64,000 nucleotides of DNA, taken from contig JACGZH010000011.1 in assembly GCA_014706385.1 (NCBI GenBank), positions 964,585 through 1,028,584 of the forward strand, read 5' to 3'. Source of the DNA: Phaffia rhodozyma (Eukaryota; Basidiomycota; Tremellomycetes; Cystofilobasidiales; Mrakiaceae). Under the pieces are notes generated by a model. The model made no database searches, was not told the origin of the DNA, and saw nothing but the letters and a program-made list of their open reading frames with translations. Both the position numbers and the translations under genes were made by a program. Every line of letters starts with the position of its first letter. The stretch's first letter is position 1. Of this stretch, positions 14,104 through 25,700 are shown piece after piece.

Positions 14104-14575
14104 GAAGGCTTCCTCTCCTTGAGAAAGACAAAAGAGAGGGAGAGAGGCAAGGGGATTCAATGCAGGAAGTGAATATGAAACATTCAGATATATCAAGATG
14201 GTTATCCCTTTTTGTCGTCGTAACCTTGCTTTTCGGCTGTCTTGCCTTTCCTTTCGGTCATTTTTCTCATCTCTGATAGCTCTACCCATGCCCACGATAT
14301 GGATGTGCTCACCGATAATCAGGAGTTAAAAGAAAAAAGAATGAAGAAAGGATTCAGAGACTTCAACACAATAGAAGCAAGACAAGATTCGTATGAGCCG
14401 ATCATTAATGACGTGGATGACCGATGCGTCATTGTCTGATCTATATCCAGATGTTCGATGGGATGACCGAGAGCCACTATATAACTGTTCTCGTAGACAC
14501 ATACCCACACTCCATCCATCTCTACTGCACCATCCAACCGCGCTCTCTCATCTGTCAAAAGTTATCAAAGAAAGA
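14104..14575. other. Intergenic region, mS42-like to SDR
   Basis: Contains the 3' flank of the ribosomal protein gene and the promoter of the dehydrogenase. Nothing else was recognised. Confidence 0.4.
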
Positions 14576-15903
14576 ATGTCTTCATCTAACCTTGAGTTTA
14601 ACAAGATCCTCGTCACCGGAGGTAGCGGTGGTCTCGGTCTCGCCTTCACTAAACTGTTCCTTGAAAAGGGAAAGGTTCGAATGAAATTCCCTTCTTCTTT
14701 CTTACAAAGTGATCCTCTTCGACTTATCAATATGCCCTTACTCTTGTTTCTATGCAGAAAGTGATCATCGCCGGCCGGACAGCCTCTTCGCTCGAATCTG
14801 CCAAGGAGGATCTCTCCAAGACATATTCTGGGAAGGTGTCAACCTCGCAGATCGACTTGCAAAATATCAAGCACTTTCCAGAGTACGTCGAGCAACTCTT
14901 GGCCGAGCATCCCGATCTGGATGCCATCTGTCTCAACGCAGGAATTCAAAAGCCAATCTCATATGCTGCTCTCGAATCGACCGAGGCAGTCAAGGATATC
15001 CTTCAAGATACGGATGACGAGATCACGACCAACATTCTAAGCGTTGTCCATCTGACGACCGTATTGATGCCTCATCTATTGAAACAGCCCAAAGCGGTTA
15101 TCTGCACGGTATCCAGTGGGCTAGCTTTCGTACCCAAAGCGGGAGTACCTGTATATTGTGCTACAAAAGCGTTCATTCATTCTTGGAGTAAGTCGTTCTG
15201 AGAATCGATTGTATATATGCGCGCGACATTCATCGGTCGATCTGACTTGGGCTTTGGCTAACTTTACACGATCCATCCAGCTCTTTCCCTCCGATATCAG
15301 CTGGAGAAGACAAATGTTCGAGTGATCGAGGTTGCACCTCCCTTGGTTGAGTCCAAGTAAGGGTCTTATCGTTGAATCGTTCTCCAGATCTATTCGATCG
15401 ACCTATTGACTGAACTTTTCTCTCCCTAACGAACCTATCTGTGTTCATTCATTTGATCTAGCTTGCACCGGTTCGTATCTCTCTGACTTTCGAGCCTTTT
15501 CTACGGACGACACTTCCTTCTTACTGATTTTAAGCTCCAATGTATCCTCTTTTTCCTTCTCTACGTCCCTGCTGTTCGTTTGTCAACAGAGATCACGATG
15601 ATCCTGACAACAACAAAAAATCGAAGAACAGCGCGGCGCTAACGGTCAAGGATTTCATTACCGAGGTCGACCAGAAATGGAGTGCAGGCGACAAGGAGAT
15701 TGCTGCTGGGTGAGTCTCTTCATCCAGATTGTCTGCCGTGGTGGTTGAGTGTGAAAAACAGAGAGGCTGAGAGATCGATATTGATGATGGGGCTTCGTTT
15801 GTGTGCCTACCGTGCGCGATCTTTCAGGTTTGCTGCAAATTCATCCAAGAAGTGGTATGATGCGTATGGAGAGCAACTAGAGAAGATGAACGAAGGCGTG
15901 TAG
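14576..15903 (+). CDS. Short-chain dehydrogenase/reductase (DltE-like)
   Basis: Exons are 14576-14674, 14758-15187, 15281-15356, 15462-15470, 15600-15709 and 15838-15903, about 262 residues, the usual size for classical SDRs. Visible motifs are the NAD(P)-binding TGGSGGLG at residues ~13-20, AGRT after strand two, CLNAGI (the NAG motif), the catalytic Ser in CTVSSG, and Y-x-x-x-K in YCATK. The gene follows the RossmannFold order to VRVIEVAPPLVES. The C-terminal part (TVKDFITEVDQKWSAGDKEI) is typical of DltE/YdfG-type oxidoreductases of unknown substrate. The fourth exon is only 9 nt, inserted in frame between two normal introns. Substrate cannot be inferred from the sequence. Confidence 0.85.
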
Positions 15904-16012
15904 TGGAAACAAGTTTGTAGAATGATGCCATGGTTCCAGTTTCGTATTTATGAACGGTCCAGGTGAATACGTGAGAATGGCGAGAAGACAAAAAAAGTGC
16001 AAAAGATGAACT

Positions 16013-16107
16013 AGCCCGATGGGGGGGTCGAACCCCCAACCTTGTGATCACGTGTGTCTTCGAGAAGCCTTAAAAGTCACACGCTCTACCGATTGAGCTA
16101 ACCGGGC
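16013..16107 (-). tRNA. tRNA-Lys (anticodon UUU), with intron
   Basis: Read on the minus strand, acceptor arms GCCCGGT/ATCGGGC pair. The D-arm is GCTC-loop-GAGC, and the anticodon stem TGTGA pairs with TCACA. The loop CTTTTA places UUU at positions 34-36. The extra ~22 nt between A37 and position 38 is in the canonical nuclear tRNA intron site. The T-arm GGGGG-TTCGACC-CCCCC is complete. A T-rich Pol III terminator follows the gene (about 15991-15997 on the plus strand as A's). An identical copy lies at 33611-33705 on the other strand. Confidence 0.95.
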
Positions 16108-17556
16108 GGTTGTTATACGAAGTCTTTTAGTATAATTATGTTGTGTTAACAAGCCACATCAGCGCGATTTCTTCTACTTCTCTTGTGGGATCATTAATCC
16201 TTGTCCAAGGAATTGAGGTAGGTAGAGGTTGCCGGTGTGTTGGCTCAAGTTCAGCTGACAAATGTAAATCTAGGTTGCCTTCTCGGGATAGTCTATTCTG
16301 TATGCAGAACGCATAAGCACGCGCAGTTGTATAAGTCTTTTCAGGTTTGTGTAAAATCGTCATGAACTGAATAGCAATATACAAGGTAACAAGAGAGAGA
16401 TAGACAAGGAGGGAAAGAGGAAGAGAATAGGATAAGAGGCGAAAACCAGACGAAACGAGAAGGAAAAGTTTGAGGCAGAGTAGTGAGCAGACGGGCGAGG
16501 TGATCTACTCAACCTGCTCGACTTGTTCGTTTCTGAAGAATATTACTGAAATAAAAGGGTGAAAATGGACTTTTCGTTCTGGCACTTGTTCCCAATCAAG
16601 TCCTCACTGGTTTCCCAAATCATATACACACCACCCAGGTGTTTCAGTAAAATGGATTGAGAAACCAGGATAACAGAAGGGAAACCCGCCAGAAAATTTA
16701 TAGCTCTTCGGAAAGAGAGCCTTGGGACTCCGCGCAAATAGAGGCAGGCAGATGATGTCTCAAGAAGAGATTACAAATAACAGATGAAATTATGTCAAGA
16801 CTGCTGAAACTCCAACAGTTTCTTTTGTATCAAGTGTTTCTTCTCTTCTGGATGGAACACTTTCTCTCTTTTGCGCTGAGCTTCTACTCTCTCGCCCTTG
16901 CTGTTCATATCGGACGACGCTGGGTCTACGACAGAGATGTCACGTCGGAGTTCAAGCTGGCAGTCACGCTCGGATCAATTCCGGAGAAGTATAAATACGT
17001 GGGTTTGTACGCCATCCTCCTTCTCTTTCCCCCATCAAAAAGCATCTGCCCCCACTCTGCTACGCCCAGGAGCTGCCGTCATTCTTTCTATCGGCCTTCA
17101 AAGGGTGCCACGGGGGATCAGTAGATTTCCTCATACCAGGACATAGGAATGGACACCTGACCGCCGCTGCCTGTCTACGGACGGGAGTGGTAAGAGGTTG
17201 TTCAGTCGATAATGCCTGGTACATTCTTGAAATATTTTCCTTTCATTCTATCAAATGTTCTGCCCATATCTACTGTCTTGAAAAGTGCAAAGAAAGAAAG
17301 AAAAGCAAATCAATTAAAGTGACATACGGACATTAAAGCGCATGGATGAACGAGACGAACCTCCGGAGGACCACACGGCCGAACGTGTGTTTTTTTTTTG
17401 TTTGCCTCGAGACCCGTTTTTCGCAATTTTTCGTAGCCTTGGGTTTTACCGTTCATCTCTCTCTCCACCCTAACACCATTCACCACAACGACAATATCAC
17501 ACGTAGGCTGAGAAGAAAGAGCGAGATATACACAACCATTGAAAATTCAAACGATC
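16108..17556. other. Intergenic region, tRNA-Lys to ADE8
   Basis: About 1.45 kb between the tRNA (-) and ADE8 (+). Open frames at 16136-16384, 16543-16737 and 16792-17146 have no recognisable domains or credible splice partners. A T-run occurs at about 17390-17400 shortly upstream of ADE8. I see no gene. Confidence 0.4.
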
Positions 17557-18350
17557 ATGTCTTCCTCGTCTAGCCCTGCTCGAATTACCGTGCTTATTTC
17601 TGGAAGCGGTCGGTCCATTTCACCTTCACCTATTTTTCTATGACGAGAAGATCTGAATCTAATGACTTCCTCTTCTCAATCTTTCCTTTTCCTTTTTCTC
17701 TCTCTATCTTTTTCCACTTTCTTCTCTCTTATGCTGTCTTCTTTTGTCTGCTTCTCCTCTCCTTCGAACATGAATCAAACGTAGGAAGCAACCTTCAAGC
17801 GCTACTTGACGCATCCCTTCCTGTGACCTACGTTATTTCGAACCGGTCGAAAGCCTACGGACTGACCCGAGCGGCCAACCACAACCCACCGATCCCAAGC
17901 TCGACGTTCAACCTAAAGACATACCTGAACGCAAACCCTACCCACTCCAGAAAAGAATACGATGCCGAATTATCCAGAAGAGTGGAGGCCACCAAGCCTG
18001 ATCTCATCGTTCTTGCCGGATTTATGCATATCCTCTCGCCTACGTTCTTGAACCCGTTGGCAAAGATCCCGATCATCAACCTTCATCCCGCTCTCCCCGG
18101 AGCATTCGACGGAGCCGACGCGATCGGTCGGGCCTACGCCGCTTTCCAGAAAGGAGAGATCGAGAGGACGGGTGTCATGGTTCACAGGGTAGTCGAGCAG
18201 GTTGACCAAGGGGAGCCGTTGTTGGTCAGACAGGTTGAGATCTTCAAGGACCAGTCGCTTGATCAGTTGGAGGAAAAGATGCACAAGGTCGAGCATGGTA
18301 TCATCGTCGAGGGCGTCAAAGTGGTATTGGCCGAGCTGGGCAAGATATAA
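17557..18350 (+). CDS. ADE8: Phosphoribosylglycinamide formyltransferase (GAR transformylase)
   Basis: Two exons, 17557-17608 and 17785-18350, give about 205 residues, the normal length for the stand-alone enzyme. It transfers the formyl group of 10-formyltetrahydrofolate to GAR, the third step of de novo purine synthesis, in the cytosol. Diagnostic motifs are the N-terminal ITVLISGSGSNLQALL phosphate-binding loop, DLIVLAGFMHILSP, INLHPALPGAFDGADAI (catalytic His in NLHP), GVMVHRVVEQVDQGE (catalytic Asp) and the C-terminal KVEHGIIVEGV. The intron splits the Gly of GSGSN, so the first exon encodes only 17 residues. The homology is full length. Confidence 0.95.
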
Positions 18351-18771
18351 GTCTAAATACAGAAGAATAAAACATGGAGATTCAAAGTAGAAAAAGAAAG
18401 AAAGAGGAGATATTCTCCGGGCGGGGGGGCGTTTCTTTCCAAACTGCGAACTAGTAACACGCCTGTTGAAGCAAAGCAGAGATACAGCCACTCATCCAAA
18501 ATTCTGTTCTCATTCACTAACATGCTGGGTTGTATATGACCCTTTGCGCGAGATCATAGCAATAACTATCTAGAGGTACCCGGATTTAGAAGGCAGAAGA
18601 CTGGGACGGCACAGATCTGCACAGCCTGGATGCTGAACGCTAGATGTAAAACAGAGAGCGACACATTGATCTTTGATATAGGTTACAGCAAAAGGAATAC
18701 GAGAGAAAGAGGTGCTAGCAGAACACGGAGTTGAATACATAATAGAGCTCAGACGAGTGAAAACATCAGAA
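18351..18771. other. Convergent intergenic region
   Basis: Between the stops of ADE8 (+) and the NSESE-repeat gene (-). An ATTCTCCGGGCGGGGGGGCG G-rich stretch lies at about 18410-18432. No gene was seen. Confidence 0.4.
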
Positions 18772-19622
18772 TCACTCTCGCTCGCTTTCCGAGTTGAGTT
18801 CCAGACCCTTGGAGAGGTTGACCTTCTCGACTCCGACTCGATTCTATTCACGAGGACAAAAAGAAAGAAACGAGAGAGCCGAACGATGAGTTTCTGTTTA
18901 TCCAAGTATCAGAAGGATAAAAATAAGCCAGAAGGAACGGGACGAACATCGGTATAGTTGGTCTCGGTCCCCTCAATCTCGTCTGAACTACTCTCCGAGT
19001 TCATCTGCACATCGTACTTTGGCACTCTTCCTCTGCTCCTGCTTCTACTCCCTCCGAGCTTCCTAGGCTCGCCCGTGCTCAAACCGGCCGACCTGGCCCT
19101 TGGCGGGCTCCTGCCGGTCTTTCGATCCGCTGGCTCATCAGCCTCGGATCCAGAGTTTTGTGCAACGTAGGCCGGGATGCTGTGCTCGGCAGACTCGTGT
19201 AGCGAGGACAGTCCTCCCGGACCGTCGACCTCGCTCGCGCTCGCATCTTCCGACTCGGAATTCATCATTCTTGGTTCCAGCTTGCCCTTCTGGCTGACAC
19301 GGGACCTAGATCGACTTCGAGATCCACCGAGACCTGGCTGGCCTTTGGGCGTTCGAGACCGAGACGATCGAGATCGAGGGGGATACACCTGGAGAGACGA
19401 AGGGTCCTCCTCGTCTCCCGAGTTGGGTTCGTTGAGATGAGAGGCGCTAGGCAATTGCTGCCTGCCTCGGCTGTACGCCGGAACGGCCGTCTCGGTGTCT
19501 GGCTCAAACTCGGACTCTGAGTTGACAGGAATATGTGCTGTTGCAGCGGTGTAAGCCTCGGAGGCGACGGAAGGTCTTCCTTCGGACTCGGATTCCGAAT
19601 TGAGAGGAATGTTAGATGTCAT
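18772..19622 (-). CDS. NSESE/SR-repeat disordered protein of unknown function
   Basis: Exon 1 is 19622-18948 (start MTSNIPLNSESESEG) and exon 2 is 18843-18772, joined in phase 0 across a 104-nt intron. The result is about 248 residues ending ELNSESERE. The motif (hydrophobic)-N-S-E-S-E recurs: PLNSESE, PVNSESE, MMNSESE, MNSESSSDE and ELNSESE, plus weaker NSGDEE and NSGSEAD. Between the acidic motifs are basic SR tracts (RSRSSRSRTPKG, GGSRSRSRSR, GGSRSRSRGR). The protein is thus an alternating acidic/basic, Ser-rich chain with no predicted fold. NSESE sites look like CK2 targets and SR tracts like SR-kinase targets; that is inference. The second exon is supported by the motif reappearing in frame. 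No family was recognised. Confidence 0.65.
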
Positions 19623-20131
19623 GGCCGGTCTAGTTAACAGTGCACGTGCCGAGAGATGGAACCAAGGTAGATGATCAGATGGGAGAAACTAGCGAGTCAT
19701 CATAACAGACAATCGACCGACAGGAACACACTAACAGGTGAGAGATCAGATGTAGCGATCGATGAACAGCAAAGGGATGGACGGGGAGAACAAGAGCAGC
19801 AGATGGACGTTGATGGATAGAAGAAGAGAAGTAGAAAAAGGAAAGAAAAAAAAAGAGACGAGAAAACAATGGACGCCTTAAGAAGCCATCTGATGTTGAC
19901 TCGTGCACAGACCGTCTGGGGCGGATGAGATGCGAGCACGGATCGCTTGGACACGTGTTCTGAGCGGTAATTGCCAATCAGGGCAGACCCAATTTAGGTG
20001 TCAGCCTTTGGCCCCAGTCTCTTTCGCTTCCCAGGCTCGGCATCAGTCTTGGCAACCGGGGGAACAGCCCATCTGGTTCGGATTACGTGGCTCTTTAAGC
20101 CGGACGTGTCTTATGTAAGCCAGAGCCGAGT

Positions 20132-22434
20132 TCACCGGAACAGTTCCCGCACGAACCGTTCCCATCGGTCCATCACCGGTTCGACCTGTCGGATCCATTC
20201 CTGACTGTCCGTCTCCCGGGGGATGAGAAAGAGCTCTTGATGGAATTTCTAAAGGGGGTGAGTGTGGGTAGAGGAGGAGTGACGAAGAACAGAAAGTCGT
20301 TCTTGATGAGCGCAAGCTAGAGAAATAGAATAGAATTGGAAACACACAACACACCTTGCAGTCGACACACTCTTGTCGCGTTTTTACACCTCGATACATA
20401 TCTCCAACCTCAAGATGCACAAGACCTGTTCAGAATGTTGAGTAGCTCATCTAGTCAGAAGAGAAGTTCTCTCCAGAAGGTTCAAAAGAGAAGGAAAACG
20501 AAAGGTGACTGACGTTCAAACTTTGCGCTGCCCTTGATCCCTGGCCCTTGCCCTTCTTCATCCCCACCTAGTCGTCTCATCCCTCTCATCCTTCCTCCAC
20601 CCGCACGTTCCTCTTCCTCTGACCCAACCGGAGCAGGTCGATAGCCCAACAAGACCGCCCGATGAGACGGACACTGCCTCCCCCATTCCTCCATTCTTGC
20701 CACTGGGTTAAGCGAGCGACCGATTTTGAATGTCCTATGAGATTCCGTCTGTAAACCTAGTTGAGAGCGAAAAAGGAGAAGGGAAAGCAAAAGCGCAGAC
20801 GCCGAGAAGTATCGTTAGAATGGATGTGCTTTGGAACGATGAGAAAGATGAAAACTCTGCCTCAAACAAACCTCGATACTCGAAGCAGTATACAAATCCA
20901 GGCGTCTGATCAGCTGCAGTGATCGGACGTTCCATTTCGAGCCGGATCGCTAGCCGGATATCCTCGCTCAATTCCGAAGGAATCCAAGCTGGAGATGAAA
21001 GTGGTCAGAATAAAATGATATGTAAGGCTCCAGAGTACTAATCTCCGATACAACCAAAGAAAGAGGAAAAAAAAACGAACCATCAAACTCGATCCATGAT
21101 TTTCCTTTTCCATCAACATAGAACCCTTCCTCGGCCAAGACAACTTCTCTATGAATCCAGCAAAGCCAACCTGTGGTATCGTCATCCACAGTTCCAGTTC
21201 CAGCACGTCGACAACCAGAACTACTACCCATCTTCTTACACCGAATGCCTTTCTGAGTGAACCCGCTGCACTGTACTTTATCCTTCGATTTTTCGGAAGG
21301 AGACTCTGTGAGTGACGAGTCTGCTGGTGAGCTGGGTGGTCTTTTGGAAGGAGAAACACGTGTCGGAGCCTTTGGCGAGGAAGTAGAGGGAGAGTATATG
21401 TGAGCGGAGACCGCATCAGTCTGCGCGATCGGACGAGGCGGAGTAGTAGGGGTGGTTGGAAGGCTCTGGACCGATGAAAGAACATGTCGAGAAGGAGCAG
21501 GATGCACACTCATCATACGGCCTGGCGTAGAATTCAAAGAACCAACTGGGTCATACCTCTGGCTAGTTAACCTAGGCTGGTAAGTCTCTGTTGTCGCGCT
21601 TCTGTTTGGCGATGTCGAATATGAGGAGAGCGTCTCTAGAGGTGGTGCCGGGAGCGGAGGCGGCGCTTGAGGCTGATATCGAACATGTTGATTTCCATAT
21701 GGCAGATTTGGACGGAATGAATGGTCTGCTTGAGGAAGGTGTATATATGGAGATGGAGAATCAACTATAAAACGCCCATGTAGGTCATAGTACGGCCTGT
21801 TGTTCATAGACTCGCTCAGAGTTCCCGTAGTTGGCACCCTTGTCGTTGGATCCATCCGAGACTCGCTACTATTTGTTCAAAAGAAAGAAAGAACAGAACA
21901 GAAGAACAAACAATCAACTATCATCAATTAGGGCTTTGTCTCTGTAAATAATGAAGCGGATCTCTTCAACAGAACTTACCCAGATACATGATATCCTACC
22001 CGTCCTTCAGGCTCATGACGGTCCATCCTTCCGACGCCAGGCACACCCGGACTTCTCCTTCTCAGGACTAGATCCGCCGCACCACTAGAGTGAAGCCCGT
22101 CAAGAGATCGGACAGACCCATCAGGCGTGTATCCAATTGGCTGGCTGTAAAGTGAATAAGGTGGTGGTGGTGGCGGTGGCGGCGGCGGAGGAGGCGGCAG
22201 AGGGGGAGGTGCATGGGCAGCGGGACGCGTAGGCTCGCTGGGTCGATACGACGTCGATGCTACAGGGCGGCCAGTTTGACTTCCGAATGCGTCGTATGTG
22301 TTTGAATACGGCGTGCGGGACGAGTGGAACGGGAGTGCTGGTAGAGGTTTGTTTTGCACTCGAGATGAGGACGAAGGAGAAGTATTATCGGAGAGAGAGA
22401 GAGTCTGTAGGGTTTGATGTAGTGAAGAAGACAT
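20132..22434 (-). CDS. T5orf172 (GIY-YIG-type) domain protein
   Basis: Six exons on the minus strand: 22434-21980, 21865-21081, 20988-20872, 20756-20514, 20425-20355 and 20248-20132, with all phases consistent. The first ~380 residues are disordered, Pro/Ser-rich, with a polyproline run at about 22160-22205. Next comes a Cys-containing segment (KVQCSGFTQKGIRCKKM ... WLCWIHREV) that looks like a small zinc-binding module. The C-terminal part has GFVYCFEYRG, FKIGRSLNPVARMEEWGRQC, FERLVHLEVGDMYRGV and CVDCKKFHQELFLIPR. These match the fungal T5orf172/DUF1766 version of the GIY-YIG nuclease fold, including the KIGRS and R..EW signatures. Whether it cuts DNA is unknown. An in-frame ATG at 22482 is an alternative start. 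Confidence 0.75.
22160..22205. repeat. Polyproline-coding GGT/GGC repeat
   Basis: GGTGGTGGTGGCGGTGGC-type repeat on the plus strand, encoding about a dozen consecutive prolines in the minus-strand T5orf172 protein. It is a coding microsatellite. Confidence 0.7.
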
Positions 22435-22746
22435 GTTGGTCCTCAGACTTACATGATCGCTGTTGGAAGTGTAATTAAACATTGCATGTTTTTCTTCGAT
22501 TTCGACCGCGACTCTTTTGCCTCGCGTGCCTACGCGTTAAATGACTTCCTACCCATCATACCGAATAAGAAACATTTATCTTTGTCTTTTCCCTATCATA
22601 TTTTGAAACAAGAAAATAAATGGAACAAAAAATAAAGACAAGCCCCGTCCCTTCTTCCCACAATCTGTCTCCAACCCATTCTTTCTCTTTTTGGCCCTCT
22701 CAACGACTCCTCTGCCGCCCAGCCCCCTCCATACTTGAAAGATTCC

Positions 22747-25700
22747 TCAGAACCCAGATGTTTTTCTCTGGAGTGTACCTCCTAAGATCCTTCTCGCCTC
22801 GACGATCTTTTCTGTCAACTCGATCACGTTCAAACAGTGAAGGACGACATCCGTCGCAAACTCGACTCCAAACGTTTCCCTAATACCGAGAACCATCCGT
22901 TTCGCTTGGGAAAGGGACATGACGATAAAGTCCCCAGGATCCGCGTCGGCGGGTCGGGAGGACGGCATGGTGTCGACCGTCGGTCGTTGATCATCCGGAG
23001 CGGCCGAGGAGCCGTCTGACCTGTCTGAGTGACTCGAGGAGGACAGAGACGAGGTGTTGAGAGCCTCAACTCCGTTCAAGGAGGAAGCCAGACTGGACCT
23101 AACGGATCCTGTCGCGACCGAATGATCGGAGGAGGCCAAGTTTGAGGCCGAGGCCGAATCCAAGGAAGAGTCCTTGGTATCAACCGAAGGGTTGACAAAG
23201 TTCGGAGCAGGAACATCAGCCGCGCAAGCGGGAATCAACGCTGGATCAGAGTCCAAAGCGAGGGTAACAATCCGAGTAAGGATGTCCTGAACAGAAGTCA
23301 TAGAGATCGGATCGGACGCCTGAGGAACGAAAATTTCGATAGGATGATCCAACCGAGTCATCACGTTATGCTTGCCTGTAAACAAGAGCCGTTGGACGAG
23401 AAAAAAACAAAGCGCACGCTCGATCAGACAAGACAGGTATAGAAAATCAAATCCGTACATAATGACAAGAGATTGCAGACTAACCATCGTGGTGATATCG
23501 AAGCTCATACTGTCCACTCTGCCAGGGAAGTGCATCTCCCCGCAAGACGACCTTTCCTTGGTCGAACGACTCCTGGCCGACGACATGATTGGTCACACCA
23601 TCCTCTCCTTTAGTGTCTACTGGCTGGTCTCCGTCATACTCTTCGGCAAACAAGGGCACCCATTTCCCCACACTGGATACACGGGTGACTAGTTGGGACT
23701 TGCAGGCGCCCAATCGGTAGATTCCTATCCAGTCTTTTCGAGAGTGGTTCTGGGGAGCTTGCCACTTGATAGGGATAGGTTCACCGATATGGAATCGAGA
23801 TGTGGAGCCGTTGGCCGAGGGCAACGTTTTCAATGCGTACTGAGAAGGATCGAGAGAAGACACGTCGGCAACTCGACTGTAATTTTTGTAAAAGTCAGTC
23901 GTCAGTTACGGAACAAAAAAGATAACGCTGCACTTGAATCATCTGGACATACGTGATAACCAGTCTTTCCCGAGATTGCTGCAGCAGATACTTTCCCTCC
24001 TGAACAACGCCAGACAACTTGGGTCGAGCTGTAGGCCACAACAGCAGAAATCATCAGAACAGGCACAGTGTCGTACATGATCGGTAATAATTAGACAACG
24101 AACCACTCTCGAGGAACTCATCCACCGTCTCCTGAATTTTCTGATCGACCTTTCCAAACGTGCCCTTAACCTGAATGAACGCACTCAAAACGTCAGATTT
24201 TTTTTTCTATTCAAAAAGATGGAAGGAAAGTATGTTGATACAGTCCGGGAATGAGAGAATTCACGAACCTCTCGGACGACTCGATGAATGTCGCCTTTAC
24301 CATCAAACCGCTTAGCCTGACTCTCAACGACAGTCTTGAGAGTCTTGGTCACACCGGCCTCCTTTCGGACAGCGTCTCCGTAGACCTTCTCCATATGCGG
24401 ACTATCGGGTTGTGCAGAAGAGAAAGGTAGGGAATCAATAGTCGTTTCCAATTCTAGAAAGAAGATGTAGAAATCACAAGCAGGAGGAAACTCAAATTCT
24501 TACCTTTCAACGTTGCTCAAAAACCACCAGTGGCACACACCAGAAAGCACAGCCAAACCTCCAACAATCCAGCTTCCGCTGATCAACCCAATACCGACAA
24601 AGGCCGCGCCACCCATGAACTTTTCTGGGTTGTTGAGGAATCGGTAGATTCCGGTGTAAGCCAACTGAGGCGGGTAGAAATCAGCCAGAAAGAAATCAGA
24701 ATAAAGCCAGCCGAAAGGTCCAAGGGCGGAGAAGGTTGAGTCGGAACTGTAGAGTTGTAGAGCGATGAGCATCTGTTGATCGGCAGTTGTATTGGCCAAA
24801 TTAACTCTTGATCAGTACAGAAAACAAGCAAAATACAGCTTGGAAAGAAAATGAGAGGAGAAGAGAGGGAACGAACAAAGCCGAGGGTATGTCGCAGCAG
24901 TTGACCTCCTACAGTCCAGTCAGTGGGAATCGAGTACGTCTTCCAAGCAAACGCGATGAACGAAACTATACAAAAGGAAGAAATTGACCCGAGCAGACGG
25001 CTCAGCCTTGATTTGGAGATAGAAGAAGAAGACGCTTGTCGGAAGAGACGAACCATAAGTCATACACAGACTGAGATTGTAAGCACCCTTCCAGTTCCCG
25101 AAGCACTCCTCGACCGCGCCCGAGGTGGTTGGATAGTGGTAGTGCTTCATGAAGTGTCGGACGAGCCACTGGTTCTCACTTTGCTTCTTCAAAGCGAAAC
25201 CGAGGACGAACGAGTGGAAGAGCCGCCAGAAGAGAGCATGGGCGAAGTAAGCGGTCAAGGTCGAACTTGCCTTTGGGAAAAGCGTAGGGAGCAAGGTATA
25301 GACAAGGAGCAGGAGGGTCATCAAGTCTTGAGTTCTATATGTTCAGCAAAGAAGAACGGACGTCAGCAGGTTGATGTGCGGCTGAATCATGTCTTGGATT
25401 AGACGCCCTGACCTGAAGATGTCAAAGTTTTTGAAGACGATCAGATCCTTCCGGAAGAACTTGTTCTCCAAATCCAACATTGATAGCTTCTTGGCCTTAG
25501 CAGAGTGTTCGCTCTGGAATCGCTGAGAAGACAAGGACATGAACGAGAGGGAACGAGTATTGATGGCCGGGGAGGATATCGGGGGCGGGGTGACGCTAAG
25601 GTCCGCAGAGTCGGTATCGGAGGACGCTAAGATAGTATAGGTAAACATCGTCTATTGAGAAGCCAGATAAATGTTTGAGACAGGAAAGAACTTAGACGTA

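Noticed and set aside
16792..17146. Hydrophobic open frame that could be a membrane protein upstream of ADE8
   Set aside because: Hydrophobicity comes from a T-rich stretch; it breaks off without a splice donor leading to further coding sequence.
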